From contig CM072344.1 of the NCBI GenBank assembly GCA_036874045.1, positions 10,636,501-10,700,500 on the forward strand: a stretch of 64,000 nucleotides of DNA, written 5' to 3'. The stretch's first letter is position 1. Each line of letters opens with the position of its first letter. Source of the stretch: Cymodocea nodosa. Its lineage: Eukaryota; Streptophyta; Magnoliopsida; Alismatales; Cymodoceaceae. This document shows positions 46,641-58,599 of the stretch, piece after piece. The notes under the pieces were generated by a model. That model was given only the letters and a program-made list of their open reading frames with translations. It had not been told where the DNA came from and ran no database searches. The translations under genes and the position numbers were made by a program.

Positions 46641-49640
46641 TTGATGAAAATAACTACAAGCTATTCTTTAGTAGACATATTCTAAGGAAATATGACCTTT
46701 TTCAACATGGTCTCTTAGAAAGTGGTGCCTAATCTCGATATGTTTTGCTCTAGAGTGTAGAACTGTATTTTGGAGAGATTGATGGCACTGCTACTATCAC
46801 AGTAAATAATGGTATTCTGAAAATTAAGCTTATAATTTGCCAAGGTTTGTTGCAACCATAAAATCTATGCACAACATAGGCCTACTACCATGTATTCATC
46901 TTTAGTGGTGGATAAAGCTATAGAGTTTTGTTTCCTGCTGAACCAAGAAACAAGTGAGTGACCAAGCAACTGACATGTCCCACTAGTACTTTTTCGATCT
47001 GATTTGCATCCTACATAATCTACATCACTATATCCTGCTAATATCAAATGATTCTATGAAGAATAAAATAAGCCAAAATCTTTGGTACCTTGTAGATATT
47101 TAAATATACGTTTAACTGCTTTTAAATGTGATGCTTTTGAAGAGGCTTGATATCTTGCACAAGCACAAACACTGAACATTATGTCTGGTCTACTGGATGT
47201 TAGATACAGAAGTGATCCAATCATGCCTCTATATTTCTTTTGATCTACTAGATTGCCAGAGATGTCCTTATCAAGTTTTTCGTTTGAGTTCATAAGTGTA
47301 TTTGCTGCTTTGGATTTATCCATACCAAATTTCAAGAGAATCTCTTTGCAAAATTTTTCTTGATTCAAGAAGATGTCGTGTTGAAGTTGATGAATTTGTA
47401 ATCCTAGAAAGAATTTTAATTCTCCCATAAGACTCATTTCAAATTCATTCTTCATTAAGATTTGAAAATCATGACATAGTTTCTCATGTGTAGCACCAAA
47501 AATGATATCATCCATGTAGATCTGAATAATCAACATATGAGAACTTTTTGATTTGATAAATAAAGTGTTGTTTGCAGTTCCTATATTAAATTGATTCTCA
47601 AGAAGGAAACTCTTCAGTTTATCATACCATGCACATGGTACTTGCTTTAGACCATAAAAAGCTTTATTTAGTTTGTATACATGGTTTGGTCTTTCTTCAT
47701 CTTTAAAACTTGGTGGCTGTTCTATATATACTTCTTCTTGCAAAATGCCATTAAGAAAGACACTTTTAACATCCATTTGATAAAGCTTGATTTTCATACT
47801 GTGTGCAAAGGCAAGCAACATTCTAATTGCTTCAAGTCTTGTAACAGGTGCAAATGTTTCTTCATAATCGATTCCTTCCTACTAGTTGTATCCTTGAGCA
47901 ACAAGTCTAGCTTTATTTCTAATAATACTGCCATTATTATCAAGTTTATTCTTAAGCACCCATCTAGTTCCAATAATTGATTTTTCGATGGACCTTTCAA
48001 TTAAATTCCAGATTTCATTTTTCTTGAATTGATTTAGTTCCTCTTGCATGGCCATAATCCAATATTCATCATTGCAGGCTTCTTCAATTGTTGTATGTTC
48101 AAGTTCAGACACAAAAGCACAATAATTACAAATATTCTAAATTTTGCTTCTTGTTTGTACACCTTGATTTATATTCCCAATAATTTGTCTTTCATGCTAA
48201 ATATTCTGAATTTTGCTTCCCAATAATTTGTCTAGACTTTGTCTTTCATGCTTTTTCTGTCATAGTAGGTGTGGGTAGTGTTGAACTATCCTTTTTCTGA
48301 AAAATTTTCTGATTTACTGATTCACTTTCACTATCTATTTTTAGCTTCTTTAATTTTCCTACTATGTATTCATCAAAAGATACATTCATTGACTCTTCTA
48401 CTCTTCTTTTATGTTCAAAATAGACCTTGTAAGCCTTACTTCTCGAAGAGTATCCAACAAGTAGAGTAGGATCAGACTTTGCATCAAATTTGTTCTTTTG
48501 ATCCCTAGTATTAAGCACAAAACATCTTGATCCAAAGACTTTGAAGTATCCAACATTTAGTGTTTTACCATACCATAATTCAAAAGGTGTCTTATGCAAG
48601 ATAGGCCTAAGATGAGTTCTATTTATTGAGTAGCATGCAGTATTTACAGCTTCTGCCCAAAAAGACTTTGGTAGATCAGATGCATTAAGAATTGTTCTTG
48701 CCATTTCTTATACTGATCTATTTTTCCTTTCTACAACTCCATTCTGTGTAGGAGTTCTTGGACATGAAAATTCATGTAGTATGCCAAAGGAATTACATAA
48801 TTCTTCAAATTCAGAATTTTCAAATTCACCTCCATGATCACTTCTGATCTTCTTCACAATCGATTCTTTTTCATTTTGAATTCTAATACAGAGATGTTTG
48901 AATTCATAGCAGGCTTCATTCTTGTGTGTTAAGAAAATAACCCAAGTGAATCTTGTATAATCATCAACTACCACTAAGGTATATTTTCTTCCTCCTAAAC
49001 TAGCTGTCTGTGTAGGACCAAACAGGTCCATATGTAGTAGATCTAATGGCTGACTTGTGGCAATGTCTTCAATACTCTTGTGTACTGATTTCTTTTATTT
49101 TCCAATTGTACAGTCACTACAGAATTTATCTCTCTTGAATTTGAGTTTAGGCACACCACTAACAAGATCATGTTTGGTCAATTTTCTTAGGAGTCTCATG
49201 TTCGCATGATTTATGCCATGACCATTCATCTTCATTAGAAGCAACTAAACATGCATCACTAGATATATTATCAAATGGAAATTCCAAAGCATAAATTGAA
49301 TTATCTCTATATCCAGTAAATTTGATTTCATGTGTATCCTATTGTAATATAAAATAGTTTTCTGCAATAAAGAGTATACTGTAACTTTTGTCACATAATT
49401 GACCTATACTTAGCAGATTCTATTTTAAACCATTTACATGTAAGACATTCTCTATTTTTCCATTTTTAGATGCAACATTTCCTATGACAGTAATTCTACA
49501 TTTTTCATTATTACCAAACTTAACAGATCCTGAATTTATTGATTTAATAGATTCCAGTAATCTTTTCTTACTTGTCATATGCTTTGAGCATTCACTGTCA
49601 ATAATTTACTTGGACGTTTGAGCTTCCTTGTCCATGTAGT
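46641..49640 (-). pseudogene. Copy E pol: protease, integrase, RT, RNase H, minus strand
   Basis: On the minus strand the protease motif LDSECSKHMT lies near 49575-49605. The integrase has MDLFGPTQTASLGGRKY (about 49030), RSDHGGEFENSEF and NGVVERKN. A long integrase C-terminal part follows (SINRTHLRPILHKTPFELWYG). RT has [11 protein letters not shown] and YMDD at 47507-47518. RNase H has AGYSDVDYVGCKSDRKSTSG and SWFSRKQNSIALSTT near 46900-47045. It is broken, with about six interruptions. The order is copia. Confidence 0.87.
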
Positions 49641-50994
49641 CCTACAAATCATGTTGAAATTAAGACTTTTGGTACCCATATTTTCTTAGGTCCATCAGTG
49701 TTAGTCCTTTGTATATTGAACTTGTTGCCTTTTGGTAGCCATATAGAAGTAGATCTCCTCTTAATTACAAACACAGTTGTACCATCTCTATAAGATCTAA
49801 CCTTTCCACCATAGTAAGAAATTTCCTATGGTATAGCATACCCTAGGCCAAATTTATTTATTCCTGTTCTTTGAGATCCTATGATTTTATTTAGAGTGTT
49901 TTCACCTTTGGTAAATTTATATACAGTGTTCTTCAAATCAGTAATTTCAGATAATAGATTTTTATTTTCTTCTTTCAGATCAAAATTTTTAGAACTATAG
50001 CTATCCATTTTAGTTTTTAATTCCCTATTATCCACTAGGGCTTTTTCTAATTCAGCAAAGACATCTTCTAGATAAGAATTTAAGCTCTTTAATTCTTTCT
50101 TATAATTTTTACATTTTACATATAACTTATCTACTATACAAAGAAGACTATCTACATCTAAATCATCATTTTCCTTTTCTGAGCAATCAGGAGATGTAGA
50201 ACATACCTCTTGTGTAGTAAAGCACACGTTTGCAGATGCCTCTTCCTTTGAGTCTAATGAACTGTTGGATGAACTACTGTCATCCCATGTGGCTTTCAAG
50301 GCCATTTTCTTCTTATTCTTCCTCTTCCATTTTTGTTTGTCCTCCTCCTATTGAAAAAAACAGTAAAGTTGAATGTGTCCCAGTTTTTTGCACTTGTAGC
50401 ATGTAAGGACTTTTGATCTTGAGGAGTTAGCTTTGTCTCCTTGTCTCATCATTTTTCTAAAATTTCTGGCTAGTAGTAAAACTTCATCCTCATTTGAGCT
50501 TGGTTGGTCTTCTATTGAAGGAAATGCTAGTTCTTTCTTTTTCTCAACCTTTCTTTCAGTGACTCCTTCTTTCCATTCCTTCATCTAGACTTCATGAGCA
50601 AGAAGATTTCCCAATAGATCTTCAACTGAATAATTATTAAAATCTTTTGAGTCTTGTATGGAAGTAGACTTTTGCTTCCATTCAACTGTCTGGCTTCTTA
50701 GGATCTTCTGTACCTGTTAACGATTAGAAAAGTCCCTTCCAAGACCTCTTAGTTCATTTATAATTTCTATGAATCTAGAAAACATTTCAGTAATACTTTC
50801 TTTATCAAGCATTTTGAATAATTCATATTTTCTTAACAAAATGTTGATCTTTGTATCTTTTACTTGGCTGGTTCCTTCATATGTGATTTGAAGAGTTTTC
50901 CAAGCCTCATGAGAAGATTTACAGGCAGATATTTTGTTATATTTTATATAGTTAAGTGATGCATTTTAAATGTTTAAAGTCATATACTCATAAG
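49641..50994 (-). pseudogene. Copy E gag, minus strand
   Basis: Blocks include KYNKISACKSSHEAWKTLQI and YEGTSQVKDTKINILLRKYE near 50830-50960, a zinc knuckle with CYKCKKLGHIQLYC near 50360-50405, an acidic and then Lys/Asn-rich coiled region (49900-50180), and the FGLGYA block near 49830-49850. The N-terminus is missing where copy F starts. It is broken, with about four interruptions. Confidence 0.82.
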
Positions 50995-53186
50995 TGTTTA
51001 ATGAAGATTTAAGTTATAATGCATCTTGGGCAAATAATGTAGTTATGGGCTTAAATGAAGAAAGTAATGCATAAATGAGACTCTATTTGTTATTTAGCAT
51101 ATCATGAAAACACATTTGCATCTTGGTGGCAATGCAATTGCATTTTATTAAGTAGATTAAATTTACTTTAGCACTTAGGATCAATTATTTAAATAAGTAC
51201 ATGGGTATTTTTGGAATTCAATGAAAAATGTGATTTTTGGCCCTTTTGAAGTATCCATGTTTAGGAATATATCTTATCTTATTTCTTTAGTGTTTTGATG
51301 TATTTGTTTAAGTTTTAAAGGTTGAAGAATAAGAAAAATAAAGCAAATCAAGTTAGGAGGAATTTTGGCCCTTAGATTGGAGATCAAGGATGGAGATCAA
51401 GCTCCACCACTTGGAGCCTCTATAAAAGGAGGGGCAAGGCCAACATTCCAGCCCTCTCTCTAGTGGGGCTGCCCTCTCATTCCTGCAAGTTGTCAGCTGC
51501 AAACACTCCTTCAAGCCCTCATGGAAGGTGGTGCTCTCCCCCCTCTCATGAAGCTCCAAGTGGTGGAAGCAAGGTTCGACCAACCTCTTCTTCTCCTCTC
51601 TTGGTGGTTGCTGGTAGGAGGACAGCTAGGGCACTCTTTCCAAACCTTGTGGGTGCTGTGTGGAGCACATTTCCAGCCGTGCAACTGTCTCCCTTCTTCC
51701 GTGGATCACTCCTTGTAGAAGAAAGGCAAGGGTTGTGGACTTGAGGTGGATGATTCCTTGTTCTTGGTGTTTGGTGTTGCTTGAAGACCTCTCACTTCCG
51801 GAAGAGAACTCGTGTGGTGACAGCCACAAATTTCTTAGCTAAGAGGATGGCTAGGAGCAAATCTCTTGCAGCATTCTTCTCCAAAACAAGCTTGTACTTA
51901 AAGGTAAAAAGGATTAAAGTGGTTGAGCTCTCTAGGTTTTCATTTCTTTGTGTAGGTTGTGTTTGTTGTAATTTCAGTAGGTTAATAATAATTTTTAGAT
52001 GTTGTAGTTGTACTTTTAGATGTAGTTTTAATGTTACATTGTAGTTCAATCATAGAACTTTAATTTCAGTAGCTTATTATGTTTAGTTTCAATGATTGAA
52101 AGCAAATTTTGGTTGAATCTTGTGAATGTGTGAATGAATGTACATAGTTCTTTTTGTTTATGTATGATATTACTAATATGATGATTAACCCCATTTGTAT
52201 ATTTGTAAATATTGTAAATACATGTGTGTTAGATGTGTCTATTCTTTACTTCAAGTTATTTTGAGGTGATTCAATAAAATACCATGGTGGTAGTGTAGAT
52301 CTTAATGTTGTGAGTGAAAAAATGACAACTGTTCTTGGATTTACTGTTTTACAATTTTGATGTGAATGTTCAGAGGGTTTTCGATATCATGTTTTCACGT
52401 TTTTTTGGATTCCTAGACAAGCTCTCGAAGAGTAGGTTGCAGTCATGAGTTTTAAAGAATTTTTCAGAGATGTTTCTGATGAGTTATCGATTTTATTCAA
52501 TGGATGTGTAACTGCTCTATTTTTCTGTCAGAATCCAGATTTTTCTGTGTTTTGTGAAATGAATTTTAAGGGGTTATGAATTAAATCTTTGCATGAATTT
52601 TCATGGGTTTTTAGGTCAAGAGGTTATTAGTAAAAGCCTTTGATTTCGGGTAATTTCATCAAGTATTGAGAAAGTTATGGTAGTTTTAGTTACCATCTGC
52701 AATTCTGTATTGTTAAACTACTTAATGCACCTCCGTGTTAATATAGGTTGTTATAGAGCTGTACTTAATATTGTTGAATGAAATCAATTCAACTTTCTAG
52801 TTGATCCATAGATGTTTCGATCTGTAATTTTTATGTGATTTTATAAATAATTGGATGAAGTGGAAGTTTGAAGGAAATGATGTAAAATCCTGTGTTTTCA
52901 GTCAGAATTTATAGCATAATATTCTTATGTAAGGATGAATGAATCATGTGTAAAGAGTATTTTGAATCAAACTTTGATCATATTTTCTAATCCTTGTTTT
53001 GGGCTCCTTGGAAATATTTTGTAAAAGCCAAATCCTAGTGTATTCAATCCGTACTCACCAGAGTATATTATAATTGCACCGTGCGCTTGTGGTTATTTTA
53101 AAATGAGTTTTGAGTTTAATGTTTTATCATTTTGGTCTCTTTGTGAGTTTTAAGATCTTATTTTGGGGATAACAAAAACCTCAACA
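50995..53186 (+). repeat. Copy F 5' LTR (about 2.2 kb)
   Basis: It ends aaaacctcaaca directly before the primer site region. TATAAAAG at 51421-51428 is followed by a moderately GC-rich leader (51430-51900) that holds several chance open frames on both strands. Near the end the block accgtgcgcttgtggtt resembles the gtgcacttgcagt block of the other gypsy LTRs. The start is approximate because no second LTR is available for comparison. Confidence 0.72.
51421..51428 (+). promoter_or_regulatory. TATA box of the copy F LTR
   Basis: TATAAAAG occurs followed by ggaggggc. It is the only strong TATA box in the LTR and lies about 430 bases from the inferred LTR start. Confidence 0.65.
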
Positions 53187-53192
53187 AGTTTT

Positions 53193-53210
53193 TGGCGCCG
53201 TTGTTGGAGA
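53193..53210 (+). other. Copy F primer-binding site (tRNA-Asp type)
   Basis: tggcgccgttgttggaga agrees with the complement of the plant tRNA-Asp 3' end at 15 of 18 positions. It is 6 bases after the LTR end. Confidence 0.82.
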
Positions 53211-53967
53211 TTTGGTTATGTTTTTACCAAATTTCTTTAGTGCTTTTAACAGATTTTTGAAAAGTGATGATTATTTGTTGTGTATATTCTTTTGTGTTGT
53301 GTGTATTTAATTATTTTAATGTGTAGTTCAATTTATTTTGTTTGTAATGTAAATTCTTGATCTACCATACTATTACTTCATATTCAGATAGGTTTTGCCC
53401 ATAATATGTGATGATTTAAAATCAGTAGTCAATAGGACATACCTTCTACACGAAAGTTTAAGTGTATAGTATTTGTAATTATTTTGAAATGCAAACTTGT
53501 AATTGGAAAATTTAATTCTGCTCTTTGCAAGACCTTCTACGATTTTTTTTTATATTTTTCCTATAAATTTTAGGTTAAGATGTTTCTGTAGAGTATTTGT
53601 ATGCTTAATTCAGAGTTGTATGCAAAAAGTTATGATTTTTCAAAGTCAAACTAGCATGTAGTTTCAATTTGAAAGTAGATTCATTAGTTAATCTAGAATG
53701 AATTGGGAAATTGTTGTATAGCTAATCTTGTAATTATTTTGCATTATTCTTTAATTTTCTTCATTTAATTATTATTTATTCTTTCATTGTGTAGTCATTC
53801 TTTTATTTAAAATGGATTAAAGTTACTCACTTGGTTGCTACTTTATGCAGATCTGACTAATAGTGAATCACTTGAAGAGTGAGAAAAATTAAAAACAAAG
53901 GCTGGTAAAGATTAACTTAGTCGTTGAATCTTTATTTTCTTTTGATCAAAATTAGAGCTTATTTGCC
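53211..53967 (+). other. Copy F leader without capsid domain
   Basis: About 0.75 kb of AT-rich sequence. No gag-type motif (such as the RWMYSLPPNSI block found at 58999) is present in any forward frame that I can read. Nothing else is seen. Confidence 0.65.
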
Positions 53968-55236
53968 ATGGATGATTGGTCAAGCTAGGTTGATGAATAT
54001 TATGGCTATGATGAAAATGACATTATGCCATCATGCTTCTCTTGTTTTGCAAGTGATCATGTTACTAGTGAATGCCCAAATGATATGCTTCATGAACAAA
54101 ATTCTAGCATGCCATGTAATGTATTAGAATATGAAAGTAATCATCTTCCATGCATGAAATATGATTCATATATTCACCATGATTTACCTAATCATGCATA
54201 TGCATTTAATAGTAAATCTAAAAATTCTTATCATGCATGTAGTATAGATCTAAGCGAAGATATAGATAAATTTAATGCAATTATGGATAGCATTGCTAAA
54301 GAGAAATCTGTTTGTATTTATAGTAAGAATGTTTTTCATGCTGATCCAATTGATGTGGATGCAACATGTGATGACCTTGGAAAACAAATGGATGCATTTG
54401 TTACTTTAAGGTCAGGTAAGGAAGTGAGTAGGACTAGTGGTGAAATTCCTTTATCTGTAAGTCCTCTAGAGCCTTGTTACAATCCATCTAGAGTAGAAAT
54501 TTCTGAAGATCCTATAGTTATCTCTAGAAGTGATAAGGGTAAGCAAGTAGTCGATGCTCCATTAGAATCATCTACTAGTGCTCCTTACCCCACTAGACTT
54601 AGAGTCGAATCAGGAGGAGACAAATTAGATAAGATTAGAGAAACCTTTGAGCAAGTGAGAGTGAACATACCTTTATTGGAATTAATTCAACAAGTTTCCT
54701 CACATGCTAAGTTCTTAAAAGATTTGTGTACTAAGAAGAGAGCTAGGAAGATACCCAACAGTGTAAACTTAGCGGAAGCAAGTAGTTCTTATTTTTCTGA
54801 TTATATCCCTAGAAAGTATAGTGATCCTAAGACTCCTACTGTTTCATGCATTATAGGAAAAACTACTTTTAAAGGAGCTTTATTAGACCTAGGAGCCATA
54901 GTGAATGTTATGCCTTCTAGCATTTATGAAGAACTAGGGTTAAACTGCTTGCAACCAATAAGAATAGTAATCCGCCTAGTTGATAGATCTTTTAGGACAC
55001 CTCTTGGAATAGTGGAAGACCTCTTGATTAAGGTTCAAGATTTTATATACCCTATAGACTTCATAGTTATAGAAAATCGTCCCGTTATAGACCTTAAGAA
55101 TAGTGGCTCATTAATTTTAGGTCGACCCTTTTTAGCAACAATTGATGCTTACATTGGTTGCAGGGAAGGTCTTATGCAGATCACCTGTGGAGATCAAAAG
55201 TCGCAATTAAATGTTTTTAATGTGGAAAGTGGCATG
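53968..55236 (+). pseudogene. Copy F zinc knuckle and protease
   Basis: CFSCFASDHVTSEC at 54034-54075 is a CX2CX4HX4C zinc knuckle. A long variable linker leads to FVTLRSGKEV (about 54400) and VNIPLLELIQQV. The Athila-type protease follows with DLGAIVNVMPSSIYEELG (DLGA at 54886-54897), LVDRSFRTPLG and LILGRPFLATIDA. The frame from 54025 to 55239 reads without interruption. A knuckle that is not preceded by capsid is unusual. Otherwise the arrangement matches copy G at 19245-21302. Confidence 0.88.
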
Positions 55237-55245
55237 TGAGATCAA

Positions 55246-58200
55246 TTGGAGGAAGAATTTGAAGTTAACCTAGTTGATGTGTTTGAAGAAGTTAAAGATT
55301 CTTTTGAAGACGATGAAGCCAGCCTTAATGTTGAAAATGATGAAGACTACTTTTTTGTATCAAGTGATTTCGAAGATGACACTTTCATGGAGATCAATGA
55401 AGCTAACCAAGTGGAAGTGGCTAAATCAAATGAAGTTGAGCTGCAAGAGCAAGCTCAAATAGAATTGAAATCGCTACTTGTAGATCTCAAGTATGTATTT
55501 TTGGGAGAATGTGAGAAGTGGCCTGTTATTATTTCTGCCCATCTGACTAGGGATCAAGAAGCTCAATTAGTTGAAGTGCTTAAGGAAAATAGAAGAGCTA
55601 TTGGATGGACTATGGAAGATATTAAAGGAATAAGCCCTTCTATTTGTACTCATAGAATTCATTTGGATCCTAGTTATGCTCCATCTAAGCAACCTCAGAG
55701 AAGACTATATTTAAATATTAAGGAGGTAGTAAGAAAAGAAATTTTAAAATGGCTAGATCATGATATCATCTACCCTATTTCTGATAGTCCTTGGGTTAGC
55801 CCTATTCAGGTTGTTTCCAAGAAATCTGGTATTACAGTGGTTCGAAATGCTAATGATGAATTGGTTCCCACCAGAATGCAGACCGGGTGGAGAGTATGCA
55901 TTGATTATAGGAAATTGAATAATTCCACACGTAAGGATCATTTTCCATTGCCCTTTATGGATCAAATGTTAGAGAAATTAGCAGGGCAAGAATTTTATTG
56001 CTTTCTGGATGGTTATTCTGGTTGCAACAAAATTCATGTTGCTTTAGAGGACCAAGAAAAGACAACATTTACTTGTCCTTTTGGAACTTTTGCATTCTAG
56101 CATATGCCTTTTGGATTGTGCAATGCACCTGCAACATTTCAACATTGTATGATAGGTATTTTCTCAGATATGATTGAGAGATTCTTGGAAGTATTCATGG
56201 ATGATTTCTCAATATCGAGATCTTCCTTTGAATCATGCTTGGAAAATTTGAGAATGGTTTTGGAGAGATGTATAGAGAAAGATTTAGTGCTAAATTGGGA
56301 AAAGTGCCACTTTATGGTAAAACAAGGAATTGTTTTAGGGCACATAGTTTCTGGTAAAGGATTAGAGGTGGATAAAGCAAAAGTGGATTTAATAGCAAAC
56401 CTACCTCCACTGAAGATTGTTAGAGATGTAAGAGCATTTCTTGGCCATGCTGGATTTTATCGAAGATTTATTAAGGATTTCAGCAAGATTGCTCAACCAT
56501 TAAGTAGATTGTTAGCAAAGGACACCAAATTTGATTTTTCTATAGATTGTGAAAAAGCATTTGTTAAGTTGAAAGAGGCTCTATCCTTAGCTCTTATTGT
56601 TCATGCGCCAGATTGGTCCCATCCTTTTGAGCTGATGTGTGATGCTTCTGATTATGCTATAAGAGCAGTTCTTGGGCAAAAGATTGATAAGCTTCCCAGA
56701 GTTATCTATTATGCAAGTAGAACATTGAATGATGCCCAGAAAAATTATACAGTAACAGAAAAGGAATTTTTAGCAATAGTGTTTGCCTTGGAGAAATTTA
56801 GACCTTATTTGGTTGGCTCACACACTATTGTCTATACTGATCATAGTGCCTTGAAGTATTTGTTGGCAAAACAAGATGCAAAACCCCGACTTATGAGATG
56901 GATCTTATTGTTACAAGAATTTGATTTGGTAATTATGGACAAAAGGGGTTGTGAAAATGTTGTTGCCGACCATCTATCAAGCCTATCTATTGGAGATTCT
57001 TCTAAGATATCCATCAGTGATGTTTTTCCAGATGAGTAGGTATTATCTATTAGTGCTGAACCTTGGTATGCAAATATAGCAAATTATTTGGTTACAAAGA
57101 GAATACCACCCCATTGGTCTTCTATTGATAGGAAGAGATTTTTATTGAAATGTAAAGATTATTATTGGGATGACCTGTACCTTTTTAAAGCATGTTAGGA
57201 TTTAATTGTGAGAAGGTGCATTCCAGATTCTGAAGTGCTTAGTATTCTCTCCTTCTATCATGATCAACCTAGGGGAGGGCATTTTCGTCCTGCGAAGACA
57301 ACTGCCAAGGTATTGCAGTGTGGTTTCTTTTGGCCAACTCTGCATAAGGATGCTTTTAAGTATTGTAAGCATTGCACAACATGTCAAAAAGCCAGAAAAA
57401 TGGGGAGAAGAGATATGATGCCTTTGAACCCCGTTATTGCGATTGATGCTTTTGATTTATGGGGTATCGATTTTATGGGTCCGTTTCCAAACTCAAGAGG
57501 CTATCTGTATATTCTAGTGGTAGTGGATTACGTGACCAAATGGATAGAGGCAATCCCCACAAAATGTAACAGCAATAAGGAAGTCTATGCCTTTGTAAAA
57601 TCAAATATATTTTCAAGATTTGGAGTGCCCAAAGCTATAGTCAGTGATAATGGCACACACTTTTGCAATAGAAGTTTTGAGAACCTGTTGAGAAAGAATG
57701 GAGTGACTCATAAACTTGCCACACCTTATCATCCTCAAACTAATGGGCAAGTTGAAAATGCAAATAGGTTAATTAAGCAGATTCTAGAGAAACTGGTAAG
57801 TAATACAAGAAAAGATTGGGTTGATAAAGTGGATGATGTTCTGTGGGCATACCGTACAGCATTTAAGACTAGTTTGGGTATGCCTCCTTATAGAGCTACA
57901 TATGGAAAGGCTTGCCACTTACCAGTAGAGTTGGAACATAGGGCCATGTGGGCCATTAAGAAGTTAAATTTAGATTTTAAGGTCGTTGGAGATAAAAGGA
58001 AATTTGAATTGAATGAGCTAGAAGAGTTAAGGAATGAAGCATATGAAAATGCTAAAATTGCTAAGGAAAGAGCAAAAATTTTTCATGATAAAAGAATTTT
58101 AAGAAAAGAGTTTCAGCAGGGCCAGCAAGTTTTGCTATATAACTCTAGACTCCACCTTTTTCCAGGAAAGTTAAAATCTAGGTGGAATGGCCCGTTTGTT

Positions 58201-58360
58201 GTAAAGAGAGTCTACCCTTATGGAGCAGTGGATATTGAATATCTTAAAGATGGATGAGTGATGAAGGTTAATGGCCAATGTCTCAAATTGTTTTCAAATA
58301 AGGTAGATTTGCGAGAAGCAAGTAGTGTAGATTTGTGTGTAGTAGAATATAGTAATTAAT
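55246..58360 (+). pseudogene. Copy F RT, RNase H and integrase
   Basis: An acidic N-terminal region leads to RAIGWTMEDIKGISPSIC. RT has VCIDYRKLN (about 55900), FMDD at 56194-56205 and [13 protein letters not shown]. RNase H has [29 protein letters not shown] and [11 protein letters not shown], with D, E and D in place. Integrase has an HHCC region ([11 protein letters not shown] and KHCTTC, about 57257-57390) and the D, D and E blocks [16 protein letters not shown] and [13 protein letters not shown]-type motif ([10 protein letters not shown]) lies near its end. The order is gypsy, with integrase last. It is broken in about three places, the least damaged pol of the window. Confidence 0.92.
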
Positions 58361-58599
58361 CATTCTTTTCTTCTTTGTAAGTATTTATATTTTGTAATGT
58401 GTATTTACTCTCTGTCTTTTTCACCAGTTATTCTTTTATGCATGTTTGTTTATAGTTGTCACGATGTTATTGTTTATAATTATTCTTCCTGTGATTTATC
58501 TTGTAACTACTTGGTATTTCAGGGTGGTACGACTGCTAGCAACTACGAGAACCCAATAAAATCTAAACCGAGCTATTTTACTTGCTGTTCTTATTTGTA
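58361..58599 (+). other. Gap between integrase and the downstream gag domain of copy F
   Basis: About 240 bases, T-rich, with no LTR, primer site or polypurine tract. A donor-like tgtaagt lies near 58376 and an acceptor-like ggtatttcag ends at 58522. These could define an intron of about 145 bases, an inference from known splicing in Tat-lineage relatives such as Ogre. Confidence 0.5.

Larger units (their letters stand above)
43369..50994 (-). mobile_element. Copy E: copia element on the minus strand with one LTR
   Basis: On the minus strand the parts in order are gag (from 50994 down), protease, integrase, RT, RNase H, a short noncoding end, polypurine tract and a 3' LTR (46231 to 43369). 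The 5' LTR and gag start are missing where gypsy copy F begins. It lies in the LTR of copy D. No second ORF is found: only about 0.4 kb separates RNase H from the polypurine tract. It is broken, with about ten interruptions. Confidence 0.85.

Noticed and set aside
51353-52049. Six overlapping frames of 60-93 codons on both strands
   Set aside because: All fall in the transcribed leader part of the copy F LTR just after its TATA box, where GC content is higher and stops are fewer. No domain is recognisable.
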